Shown here one piece after another: positions 26,451-34,746 of a stretch of DNA of 64,000 nucleotides. A program made the translations under genes and the position numbers. The notes under the pieces were generated by a model. That model was not told the DNA's origin. It was given only the letters and a program-made list of their open reading frames with translations, and did not search any database. The first letter of the stretch is position 1. The number at the start of each line of letters is the position of its first letter. Source of the DNA: SLST01 sp964458555 (GTDB taxonomy: Bacteria; Spirochaetota; Spirochaetia; DSM-27196; SLST01); assembly GCA_964458555.1 (NCBI GenBank), contig CAYWJH010000001.1:1-64000 (forward strand), given 5' to 3'.

Positions 26451-27571
26451 AAATCAAAGGCATCGTAGCTCACCTTATGGACTCAAAGACGAAGTATCCG
26501 TTCGACTGGCAGGTCGACCGGCCCGGCTCGGACGACGGGCGCGGGCTCGATATGCGCCAGACGTGCGTCCTGCGGATCCAGACCGACGAGGGCATCGAGG
26601 GACACGGCGTCGTGGGAAGCCGCGGCGCGCCCACGCTCGACGTGGTGAAGCGCCGCTTCGGACACTTCCTGATCGGGGCCGACCCGCTGAACACCGAGTT
26701 CCTGTGGGAGCGGATGTGGGACATGGATCGCCTCGAGGAGTTCCCCATCTACGCGCAGGGCATCGCCGACCTCGCGCTCTGGGACCTGAAGGGTAAGGTC
26801 GCGAAGATGCCGGTCTACCAGCTGCTCGGCGGCTACCGCGACAGCATCCCGGCGTACGCGTCGACCACCGGCTACGATACCGAGGAGGAGTATCTCCGGG
26901 TGATCGACGCCGCGCTCGAGCAGGGCTACCGGTCGATCAAGCTCCACTTCCGTTACCGCGACGTGAAGACGAACGCGCAGCTCTGCAAGCGCGTGCGCGA
27001 GCACGTGGGCGACGAGATCGAGCTCACCGTCGACGCCTCGGCGCTGTGGGACTACACCGACGCGCTCTGGTTCGGACGCAGGCTCGAGGAGCTCGACTAC
27101 CTGTGGTACGAGGAGCCGATGCGCGAGTTCGACCTGGAGAGCTACGCGAAGCTGTGCCGCGACCTCGACATCCCGGTGCTCGCCGCGGAGACGCCCGACG
27201 GAGCGCACTGGAACGCCGGCGAGTTCATCCGGCGTGGCGCGCTCGACATCATGCGCACGAGTACGCACTACAAGGCCGGGTTCACCGGCGGGCTGAAGGT
27301 CGCGCACCTCGCCGAATCGTACGGCATGTACGCGGAGGTTCACGGCGGAGGACCCGCGAACCTGCACCTCGGTCTCGCGCTGCCGAATAACCGCTACTAC
27401 GAGGACATCGTGGTCAGCCCCGAGCAGATCCGCGACGCCGACTCGCGGCTCCCGGTCGTCCTCAAGGACGGAATGGCGAGTATGCCCGAGGGCACGATCG
27501 GTATGGGCCAGGACGTGGACGTGAAGTACCTCGAAGAGAACGCGGTCGAGACGGTGAGGCTACCCGCCTAA
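26447..27571 (+). CDS. Enolase-superfamily sugar-acid dehydratase/racemase (mandelate racemase/MLE type)
   Basis: 374 residues. An N-terminal capping domain leads into the barrel. A general base region GYRSIKLHF (Lys near 165, so KxH rather than the common KxK) is followed by three metal-binding carboxylates in LTVDAS, WYEEPM and LAAETPDG and a histidine in YAEVHGGG. The set fits acid-sugar dehydratases or epimerases of the MR/MLE group rather than classical enolase. The ATGA overlap with the transporter ATPase ties it to import. The substrate is unknown; uronate- or aldonate-like acids are the natural guess. Confidence 0.88.
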   Translation: MKIKGIVAHLMDSKTKYPFDWQVDRPGSDDGRGLDMRQTCVLRIQTDEGIEGHGVVGSRGAPTLDVVKRRFGHFLIGADPLNTEFLWERMWDMDRLEEFPIYAQGIADLALWDLKGKVAKMPVYQLLGGYRDSIPAYASTTGYDTEEEYLRVIDAALEQGYRSIKLHFRYRDVKTNAQLCKRVREHVGDEIELTVDASALWDYTDALWFGRRLEELDYLWYEEPMREFDLESYAKLCRDLDIPVLAAETPDGAHWNAGEFIRRGALDIMRTSTHYKAGFTGGLKVAHLAESYGMYAEVHGGGPANLHLGLALPNNRYYEDIVVSPEQIRDADSRLPVVLKDGMASMPEGTIGMGQDVDVKYLEENAVETVRLPA

Positions 27572-27597
27572 GGCGCAGCCGGCCCTCAACACGCGAA

Positions 27598-27617
27598 CGG
27601 GCCCCCGAAAGGGCCCG
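27598..27617. terminator. Hairpin between convergent genes
   Basis: CGGGCCC, loop CCGAAA, GGGCCCG: a perfect 7-bp G+C stem 26 bases after the enolase-superfamily stop and 26 bases before the end of the convergent LysM-like gene. It lacks a T-run on either strand, so termination efficiency is uncertain. Confidence 0.6.
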
Positions 27618-27643
27618 CTCACTCGGTTGTCCTGTAGACAGAT

Positions 27644-28462
27644 CTACTCGTCCGCGCCCGGCTCGGCGGCTCCCGGGGGCAGGTCCTCCGGGTTCCACGT
27701 CCCGGCCCGCTCCTCGCCGTCGATCGACGGGATTTCGACGATCATCCCCGGGAGGATGAGGTCGGGGTTGTTCGGGTCGGGGATCTTGTCCCGGTTCGTC
27801 TCGTAGAGCTCGCGCCACTGCCACGGGTCACCGTACACGAAGTCGTACTCGGCGATGCGCCAGAAACAGTCGCGGCGCTCGGGGATGAGTCGCACGACGT
27901 AGTAGCGCGGAAGCGCCGGCTCCGCCTGCGGCTCGGGCTCCGGTTCGGGTTCAGGCTCCGGTTCGGGTTCGGGCTCCGGTTCGGGTTCGGGCTCCGGTTC
28001 GGGTTCCTCGGCGACGCGGACCGGCTTCACGTCCTCGAGCGTGGAGACCACGAGACGCGAGGATGCGATTGCCTCCGCCCAGTCCTCGCCTTCGTAGGAG
28101 GCTGCGGCATCCGCCATGTGCTGGTTGGCGAGCTCCCAGGCCTCGGCGTAGTGCGTGCTGGCGTTGATCGATTCGGCGTACCGGATGCGCTGTCGCGCCC
28201 GGTTGGTCCACGCTACCGCCCGGTAGGCGAGCACGCGCTGCTCGGCGAACTCCTCCGCCTCCGCGGCGACTTCTTCGGCCTGCCGCGAGTACTCGACCGC
28301 GTCGTCGTAGTTGCCCTCGTCGAGCGCGGTCTGCGCCTGCGCCTTGAGCTCCTGAATCCGATCAATCAGCTCGCGGTACTCCGGGTCGTCGAGCAGCGAC
28401 TGGGCGCCGAGCGACGCGACGACGACGATCAGCGTAATGGTCAGTAGTATCGCTTTCCGCAT
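27644..28462 (-). CDS. Exported LysM-like envelope protein with Glu-Pro repeat linker
   Basis: 272 residues. Signal peptide (KAILLTITLIVVVASLGAQ), then about 125 residues of helical TPR-like sequence rich in Ala/Glu, a run of about 13 Glu-Pro pairs at roughly 152-178, and a C-terminal domain YYVVRLIPERRDCFWRIAEYD...GDPWQWRELYETN...LILPGMIVEIP with the shape of a LysM/peptidoglycan-binding module. The Glu-Pro run is probably a rigid spacer across the periplasm. It starts 2 bases after the stop of the lipoprotein gene, so the two are a pair. Function unknown beyond cell-envelope binding. Confidence 0.82.
   Translation of the reverse strand: MRKAILLTITLIVVVASLGAQSLLDDPEYRELIDRIQELKAQAQTALDEGNYDDAVEYSRQAEEVAAEAEEFAEQRVLAYRAVAWTNRARQRIRYAESINASTHYAEAWELANQHMADAAASYEGEDWAEAIASSRLVVSTLEDVKPVRVAEEPEPEPEPEPEPEPEPEPEPEPEPEPQAEPALPRYYVVRLIPERRDCFWRIAEYDFVYGDPWQWRELYETNRDKIPDPNNPDLILPGMIVEIPSIDGEERAGTWNPEDLPPGAAEPGADE
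27940..28007 (-). repeat. 18-base repeat array encoding Glu-Pro pairs
   Basis: Near-perfect copies of a GGCTCCGGTTCGGGTTCG-type unit (plus-strand reading) encode the Glu-Pro run of the LysM-like protein. Such arrays change length easily by slippage, so linker length may vary between strains. Confidence 0.75.
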
Positions 28463-28464
28463 TG

Positions 28465-29103
28465 TCAGTTCTCCTCGTCGGTCTCGTCCTCGTCGAGGTC
28501 CTCGCGCGCGGCTCCTTCGAGCGTCTCACGCTGGACATCGAGATCCCGGACTCGCTGGTCAACCCTGTTCATCGCGTCGAGCGCCTGACGGCGCTTGTCG
28601 TCCGCCTGCTGATACGCCTCGGCGAACAGAAACGCGGCGTTTTCGAAGAGCTCTGCGGCGTGCCGGTCGTTGCCCTCGGCCGCCTCGTCGATCGCCTCGT
28701 TGTAGACCGCCTGAGCGGCTTCGTAGGCGTCCGGCACGGCGACGCCGGCCTTCGCCTCGTCGGCAAGCTCTTTCTGCGCGGTCGCCTCCTCGCGTCGGGC
28801 GCCGGCGATAGCGCGGAACCCTTCCCTGATGACTACGGTATACCGGTCTATGGCGAGGTTGAACGCCTCCTCGGCGACGGCGTACTCCTCGTTCTCGTAG
28901 GCCACCTCTCCGGCGGCGAACTGCTGTTCGCCCACGTCGAACTCGCTCTGCGCGTACTGCGCGAGGTCGTAGTCCTGGATCTGCGTCCGCAGTTCTTCCG
29001 CCGTGTCGTACGCTTCGTCCGGCGGCGGCACGGGCTCCGGGGCGCTCGCGCACGCACCGAGTAGCGCCACGATGGCCACGACGACTCCGATGGTTTTATG
29101 CAT
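28465..29103 (-). CDS. DUF4398-like lipoprotein
   Basis: 212 residues. The signal peptide ends in the lipobox LLGAC, so the cysteine near residue 17 is probably lipidated. The rest is Ala/Glu-rich helical repeat sequence (YDLAQYAQSEFDVGEQQFAAGEVAYE style), as in DUF4398 proteins of spirochaetes and proteobacteria, ending in an acidic tail. Start 29103 is fixed by the strong SD GAGGAGGA and the signal peptide. It leads the two-gene unit with the LysM-like protein, which suggests an envelope-structure role. No catalytic motif is seen. Confidence 0.85.
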   Translation of the reverse strand: MHKTIGVVVAIVALLGACASAPEPVPPPDEAYDTAEELRTQIQDYDLAQYAQSEFDVGEQQFAAGEVAYENEEYAVAEEAFNLAIDRYTVVIREGFRAIAGARREEATAQKELADEAKAGVAVPDAYEAAQAVYNEAIDEAAEGNDRHAAELFENAAFLFAEAYQQADDKRRQALDAMNRVDQRVRDLDVQRETLEGAAREDLDEDETDEEN

Positions 29104-29200
29104 CCCATCCTCCTCGCCATTCACTATACACCAATATGCTCGCTTCGTCTGCCGGTTCCCGTCCGGCGCCTGCCGTCTGGCTGCGCCGCCTCTCGTCCGG

Positions 29201-29206
29201 TATACT
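29201..29206 (+). promoter_or_regulatory. glnS -10 element
   Basis: TATACT ends 7 bases before the glnS ATG, so the transcript is predicted to start at or within one base of the start codon. No convincing -35 is visible. Confidence 0.6.
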
Positions 29207-29213
29207 CTGCGCA

Positions 29214-30896
29214 ATGAGCGACACAGAGAGTACTGCCGTCGATTTCGTCCGCGCCCGCGTCGCGGAAGACGTCAAGAACGGCCGCTTCGGCGGCAAGGTC
29301 CAGACCCGGTGGCCCCCCGAGCCGAACGGCTATATCCACATAGGGCACGCGAAGGGCATCTGGCTGAGCTTCGGCATCGCTGACGAGTTCGGCGGGAAGT
29401 GCAAGCTCCGCTTCGACGACACGAACCCGACCAAGGAAGAGGAAGAGTTCGTCGTCGCCATCCAGGACGACGTGCGATGGCTCGGCTACGAGTGGGAGGA
29501 GGTGGTCTTCGCCTCCGATTACTACGAGCAGCTCTACGACTGGGCGGTGCAGCTCATCGGGCAGGGACAGGCGTACGTCGATTCGCTGTCGCGCGAGCAG
29601 ATCACCGAGTACCGCGGCACGCCGACCGAGCCGGGCCGCAACAGCCCGCACCGCGATCGCCCTGTGGACGAGAATCTCGCGCTCTTCGAGCGCATGCGAG
29701 CCGGTGAGTTTGCCGACGGCGAGCACGTCCTGCGCGCGAAGATCGACATGGCGCATCCGAACTTGAACATGCGCGACCCGGTCATGTACCGGATTCTCCA
29801 CGCGCATCACCATCGGACCGCCGACGAGTGGTGCATCTACCCGACGTACGACTGGGCGCACGGGCAGAGCGACTCGATCGAGGGCGTCACGCACTCCATC
29901 TGCGGACTCGAGTTCGAGAACCATCGGCCTCTCTACGACTGGTTCCTCGATTCGCTCGGCGTCTGGCACCCGCAGCAGGTCGAGTACAACAATCTCAACC
30001 TCACGTACACGCTGCTCAGTAAGCGCAATCTGCGCGCGCTCGTCAGCGAGGGGATCGTCGACGGCTGGGACGACCCGCGCATGCCTACGATCCGCGGAGT
30101 CCGTCGGCGGGGGTACACGCCCTCGAGCATCAAGGAGTTCCTGCGACGCGTGGGTGTCTCCAAGACCGAGATCATGGTCGACCGCGGTCTGCTCGATTTC
30201 TGCCTCCGCGAGGAGCTCAACAAGACAGCTCCGCGCGTGATGGTCGTGCTCGATCCGGTGAAGGTCGTGATCACCAACTACCCCGAGGAGCAGACCGAAT
30301 CGTTTCCTGCGGAGAACAACCCGGAGGACCCAGGGGCGGGTACCCGCGAGCTTCCGTTCAGCCGGGAGATCTTCATCGAGCGCACTGACTTCATGGAGGA
30401 CCCGCCGAAGAAGTTCTTCCGGCTCGCCCCCGGCCGCGAGGTGAGGCTCAAGCACGCCTACTACATCGCCTGCGACGAGGTCATCAAGGACGCCGACGGC
30501 GAGGTCGTCGAGCTTCGCTGCAGCTACGACCCGCAGTCGCGCGGCGGCGAGACCCCGGATGGGCGCAAGGTGAAGGGCACGCTGCACTGGGTGAACGCCG
30601 CCGACGCCGTCCCGTTGGAGGTGCGTCTCTACGACCACCTCTTCGTCCGCGAGGACATGGTGAACCTGGGCGATCTCGACTTCCGCGACTTCGTCAACCC
30701 CGAATCGTGCGTCGTACTCGACCGCGCGCTCGCCGAGCCGGCCGCGGCGAAGCTCTCCGCCGGCGAGCGGTGCCAGTTTCTGCGCCACGGGTACTTCGTA
30801 GCCGACGAGAAGGATTCGGCGCCCGGCGAGCCGGTGTTCAATCGGATCACGGGTCTGCGTGACACATGGGCTAAGGTGAAAGACAAGGGAGTGTGA
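29214..30896 (+). CDS. glnS: Glutaminyl-tRNA synthetase
   Basis: 560 residues, normal length for bacterial GlnRS. Class I signatures: PPEPNGYIHIGHAKGIW (HIGH) and a KMSKS variant in LLSKRNL. GlnRS-specific stretches include RFDDTNPTKEEEEFV, YPTYDWAHGQSDSIEGVTHSIC (written here in two parts: YPTYDWAHG and QSDSIEGVTHSIC) and the C-terminal beta-barrel anticodon-binding domain. Its presence implies direct charging of tRNA-Gln. It follows the divergent lipoprotein gene and has its own leaderless-type promoter. Confidence 0.97.
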   Translation: MSDTESTAVDFVRARVAEDVKNGRFGGKVQTRWPPEPNGYIHIGHAKGIWLSFGIADEFGGKCKLRFDDTNPTKEEEEFVVAIQDDVRWLGYEWEEVVFASDYYEQLYDWAVQLIGQGQAYVDSLSREQITEYRGTPTEPGRNSPHRDRPVDENLALFERMRAGEFADGEHVLRAKIDMAHPNLNMRDPVMYRILHAHHHRTADEWCIYPTYDWAHGQSDSIEGVTHSICGLEFENHRPLYDWFLDSLGVWHPQQVEYNNLNLTYTLLSKRNLRALVSEGIVDGWDDPRMPTIRGVRRRGYTPSSIKEFLRRVGVSKTEIMVDRGLLDFCLREELNKTAPRVMVVLDPVKVVITNYPEEQTESFPAENNPEDPGAGTRELPFSREIFIERTDFMEDPPKKFFRLAPGREVRLKHAYYIACDEVIKDADGEVVELRCSYDPQSRGGETPDGRKVKGTLHWVNAADAVPLEVRLYDHLFVREDMVNLGDLDFRDFVNPESCVVLDRALAEPAAAKLSAGERCQFLRHGYFVADEKDSAPGEPVFNRITGLRDTWAKVKDKGV

Positions 30897-30946
30897 CGGC
30901 CGTCACCGGTTGCGGCGAAGCGATGGAAGGAGCCGGACCAAACTAG

Positions 30947-30952
30947 TATAGT
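30947..30952 (+). promoter_or_regulatory. metH -10 element
   Basis: TATAGT ends 8 bases before the metH ATG; TGGAAG 17 bp upstream is a poor -35. There is no Shine-Dalgarno site in between and no room for a cobalamin or SAM riboswitch in the 64 bases between glnS and metH. Confidence 0.6.
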
Positions 30953-30960
30953 ATCGTCCA

Positions 30961-33900
30961 ATGACTCGTCCCGAACGAATCGATACTCTACGCACGCTGA
31001 TGAACGAGCGCATCGTCCTCCTCGACGGGGCGATGGGCACGATGATACAGAGCATGACCCCATCCGAGGAAGACTTCCGCGGCGAGCGGCTCGGCGAAGC
31101 GGGGGCGCTGAAACGCGCGCATCCGGAGCTCTTCGCGGTCGACGAAGCCGTTGGCACGATCGGATCGGCCCACAAGCCACTCAAGGGCGATAACGACCTC
31201 CTGTCGATCACGCGTCCGGACATGATCTACGAGATCCACACCCGCATGATGGAGGCGGGAGCGGACATCGTCGAGACGAACACCTTCAACGCGACGGCGA
31301 TCAGCCAGAGCGACTACGACCTTTCGTCGATCGTGTACGACCTCAACGTCCAGTCCGCCCGGGTCGCGCGCGCGGCCGCCGACGATACCGCCTCTGCGAC
31401 CGGCCGCCCTCGCTTCGTCACCGGCGTGCTCGGCCCGACGAACCGGACGCTCTCCATCTCCCCGGACGTCAACGATCCCGGCAAGCGTAACGTCACCTTC
31501 GACGAGCTCGCCTCGACCTACGCGACCGCCGCCGAAGGACTCATCGACGGCGGGGCCGATCTGCTTCTCATCGAGACGATCTTCGACACGCTGAACGCGA
31601 AGGCGGCGATCTACGGGGTCCTCTCGCTCTTCGACCGCCTCTCTGCCGCCGGGCGGCCGTCCGAGCGCGCGCCCATCATGATCTCCGGCACCATCACAGA
31701 CGCGAGCGGCCGCACGCTCACCGGCCAGACGCCGGAGGCCTTCTACTACTCGGTCGCGCACGCCACCCCCTTCTCGGTAGGCCTCAACTGCGCGCTCGGG
31801 GCGGACCAGCTGCGCGACCACGTCGCGGCGATCGCCGCGGTCGCGCCGTATCCGGTCAGCGCACACCCCAACGCGGGGCTGCCCAACGAGCTTGGCGAGT
31901 ACGACCACAGCCCCGAGTTCATGGCAACGATCATCGAAGGGTACGCCGCCGACGGCCTCGTCAACATCATAGGCGGCTGCTGCGGTTCGACGCCCGACCA
32001 CCTCCGTGCGATCGCGGCGGCCGTAGAGGGCAAGGCCCCGCGGGCGATCCCCGATGTCCCGCGCTACGCGCGGCTTTCCGGGCTCGAGCCGCTCGTGATG
32101 GACGAGACGCGCGGGTTCGTCAACGTCGGAGAGCGCACGAACGTAGCCGGCAGCCGCCGGTTCGCGCGTCTGATCAAGACCGGCGAGCACGCGGAGGCGC
32201 TCGACGTGGCTCGCGAGCAGGTCGAGGACGGCGCGCAGATCATCGACGTCAACATGGACGAGGGGATGCTCGACGGCGAGGAGGCGATGACGACCTTCCT
32301 CAACCTCGTCGCCTCCGAGCCGGACATCTCGCGCGTACCCATCATGGTCGACTCGAGCAAGTGGTCGGTGATCGAGGCGGGGCTGCGGTGCGTGCAGGGA
32401 AAAGGGGTGGTGAACTCGATCAGCCTCAAGGAGGGCGAGGAGTCGTTTCGGAGGCAGGCGCGCGAGGTGCAGAAGTACGGCGCGGCGGTCATCGTCATGG
32501 CCTTCGACGAGCAGGGCCAGGCCGATACGCTCGAGCGGCGGATCACCGTCTGCACGCGGTGCTACGACATCCTCGTGAACGAGATCGGCTTCCCGCCGGA
32601 AGACATCATGTTCGACCCGAACGTCTTCGCCGTCGCGACCGGCATCGAGGAGCACCGTCGGTACGCGATCGACTACTTCGAGGCGACGAAGCGGATCAAG
32701 GAGACCCTGCCGGGAGCGCACGTCTCCGGCGGCGTGAGCAACGTCAGCTTCAGCTTCCGCGGCAATAACGGCGTGCGCGAGGCGATGCACTCGGTCTTCC
32801 TCTACCACGGAATGCGAAACGGCATGGACATGGGGATCGTGAACGCCGGTCAGCTCACCGTCTACGACGAAATCGACCCCGATCTCCTCGGACGGGTCGA
32901 GGACGTCCTGCTCGACCGACGCGACGACGCCACCGACCGGCTCATCGAGTTCGCCGAGACGGTGAGCTCGGAAGGGACCGCCCGCGTGGAGGACCTCTCC
33001 TGGCGCGAGGAGCCGGTGACCGACCGCATCCGCCACGCGCTCGTGAAGGGGGTCACGGCGCATATCACCGAGGATACCGAAGCCGCACGGCATGAGCTCG
33101 GCGAAGCGCTCAAGGTGATCGAGGGGCCGCTCATGGACGGTATGAACGTCGTGGGCGATCTCTTCGGGAGCGGCAAGATGTTCCTGCCTCAGGTCGTGAA
33201 GAGCGCGCGGGTCATGAAGACCGCGGTGAACTATCTGCTCCCGTTCCTCGAAGAGGAGCAGCAGGGCGAGTCGCGCGCGAAGGGCCGCGTGCTCATGGCC
33301 ACGGTGAAGGGCGACGTGCACGATATTGGCAAGAATATCGTCGGCGTCGTGCTGCAGTGCAACAACTACGAGGTGATCGACCTCGGCGTCATGGTGCCGG
33401 CCGCCGACATCCTCCGCGAGGCGAGAGAGCGCGACGCGGACGTGATCGGCCTTTCGGGCCTGATCACCCCGAGCCTCGAGGAGATGGCCTACAACGCGCG
33501 TCAGATGGAGAAGCAGGGCTTCTCGGTGCCGCTGCTGATCGGCGGGGCGACGACGAGCAAGATCCACACCGCGGTGAAGATAGCCCCCGAGTATTCGGGG
33601 CCGGTCGTCCACGTGAAGGACGCGAGCCGGGCGGTCGGTGTGGTGAGCCGTCTTCTCAGCCGCGACGCGAAGGAGACCTTCGTCGCCGAAGTGAACGCCG
33701 AGCACGAGCGGATGCGCGAGGCGCGCAGCGGTAAGTGGGAGGGACGCGAGCTCCTGCCGCTCGAGGAGGTGCGCGCGAAGCGCTTCGATCCCGGCTGGGA
33801 CGGCTACGAGCCGCTCGTGCCCTCACAGCCCGGGATCACCGTGATGGATGACGTACCCGTCGCGACGCTCGCCGAGTACATCGACTGGGCGTACTTCTTC

Positions 33901-34728
33901 GTCGCGTGGGACATCGTCGGCAAGTGGCCCGCGATCCTCGACGACGCGAAGTACGGAGAAGAGGCACGCAAGCTCTACGCGGACGCGAAGAACACGCTCG
34001 AGCGTCTCGCGACCGAGGGCCGGCTGAAGACGAGCGGCGTCTGCGGCATCTTCCCGGCGAACTCGACGGCGGACGACCGGATCGAGATCTACGAGGATGG
34101 TAGCCGCCGGACGCTCCTCGCCGAGCTGCCGACGCTCAGGCAGCAACAGCAGAAGAAGGAAGTGCCGTACTACCTCAGTCTCTGCGACTACGTCGCGCCG
34201 AAGGAGAGCGGGGTCGAAGACTGGGTCGGCGCCTTCGCCGTGACCGCGGGCATCGGCATCCAGGAGATGGTCGACGAGTTCGACGCGGTCGACGACGACT
34301 ACTCGAGCATTCTCGTGAAGATCCTCGCCGACCGGCTCGCCGAGGCGTTTGCCGAGTACATGCATATGAGAGTTCGTCGCGAAGTGTGGGGTTACGCGCC
34401 GGATGAGTCGCTTGACCTCGAGGCGATGCTTCGTATCGAGTACCAGGGCATACGGCCCGCGCCGGGCTATCCGCCGTGTCCGGACCACCGCGACAAGGAA
34501 ACGATCTGGAAGCTGCTCGGGCCGCAGGAGCGCTGCGGCATCGGGCTGACCGAGAGCAGGATGATGACGCCGGGTGCGAGTGTGAGCGGGTTCTACTACA
34601 GCCATCCGCAGAGCAAGTACTGGGGTGTCGGCAAGCTTGGCGGGGACCAGGTCTCCGATTACGCGCGGCGCACGGGCAGCTCGGTCGAAGAGACCGAAAA
34701 GTGGCTGACGGGCGTAGTGGGGTACTGA
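30961..34728 (+). CDS. metH: Cobalamin-dependent methionine synthase
   Basis: 1255 residues, full length with all four modules. The homocysteine-binding barrel starts VLLDGAMGTMIQ and carries zinc cysteines in GLNCALGADQ and IGGCCGSTPDH. The folate (pterin) barrel contains NVGERTNVAGSRRF and DVNMDEGMLDG. The B12 cap and Rossmann domains include VKGDVHDIGKNIVGVVLQCN with the His that ligates cobalt from below. The C-terminal reactivation domain has RPAPGYPPCPDH and MTPGASVSGFYYSHP. It makes methionine from homocysteine with methyl-tetrahydrofolate; SAM and a flavodoxin-type reductant would reactivate it. Confidence 0.98.
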   Translation: MTRPERIDTLRTLMNERIVLLDGAMGTMIQSMTPSEEDFRGERLGEAGALKRAHPELFAVDEAVGTIGSAHKPLKGDNDLLSITRPDMIYEIHTRMMEAGADIVETNTFNATAISQSDYDLSSIVYDLNVQSARVARAAADDTASATGRPRFVTGVLGPTNRTLSISPDVNDPGKRNVTFDELASTYATAAEGLIDGGADLLLIETIFDTLNAKAAIYGVLSLFDRLSAAGRPSERAPIMISGTITDASGRTLTGQTPEAFYYSVAHATPFSVGLNCALGADQLRDHVAAIAAVAPYPVSAHPNAGLPNELGEYDHSPEFMATIIEGYAADGLVNIIGGCCGSTPDHLRAIAAAVEGKAPRAIPDVPRYARLSGLEPLVMDETRGFVNVGERTNVAGSRRFARLIKTGEHAEALDVAREQVEDGAQIIDVNMDEGMLDGEEAMTTFLNLVASEPDISRVPIMVDSSKWSVIEAGLRCVQGKGVVNSISLKEGEESFRRQAREVQKYGAAVIVMAFDEQGQADTLERRITVCTRCYDILVNEIGFPPEDIMFDPNVFAVATGIEEHRRYAIDYFEATKRIKETLPGAHVSGGVSNVSFSFRGNNGVREAMHSVFLYHGMRNGMDMGIVNAGQLTVYDEIDPDLLGRVEDVLLDRRDDATDRLIEFAETVSSEGTARVEDLSWREEPVTDRIRHALVKGVTAHITEDTEAARHELGEALKVIEGPLMDGMNVVGDLFGSGKMFLPQVVKSARVMKTAVNYLLPFLEEEQQGESRAKGRVLMATVKGDVHDIGKNIVGVVLQCNNYEVIDLGVMVPAADILREARERDADVIGLSGLITPSLEEMAYNARQMEKQGFSVPLLIGGATTSKIHTAVKIAPEYSGPVVHVKDASRAVGVVSRLLSRDAKETFVAEVNAEHERMREARSGKWEGRELLPLEEVRAKRFDPGWDGYEPLVPSQPGITVMDDVPVATLAEYIDWAYFFVAWDIVGKWPAILDDAKYGEEARKLYADAKNTLERLATEGRLKTSGVCGIFPANSTADDRIEIYEDGSRRTLLAELPTLRQQQQKKEVPYYLSLCDYVAPKESGVEDWVGAFAVTAGIGIQEMVDEFDAVDDDYSSILVKILADRLAEAFAEYMHMRVRREVWGYAPDESLDLEAMLRIEYQGIRPAPGYPPCPDHRDKETIWKLLGPQERCGIGLTESRMMTPGASVSGFYYSHPQSKYWGVGKLGGDQVSDYARRTGSSVEETEKWLTGVVGY

Positions 34729-34746
34729 GATGACCCCGAGAGGCTG

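Noticed and set aside
30897..30960. Cobalamin or SAM riboswitch before metH
   Set aside because: Only 64 bases separate glnS and metH and the -10 sits against the start codon, so there is no room for a riboswitch.
30988..33705. Very long open frame on the minus strand, antisense to metH (905 codons), and similar antisense frames over most genes
   Set aside because: High G+C removes stop codons from antisense frames. The translation is Arg/Asp/His/Val-rich low-complexity without motifs, while the plus strand encodes an intact MetH.
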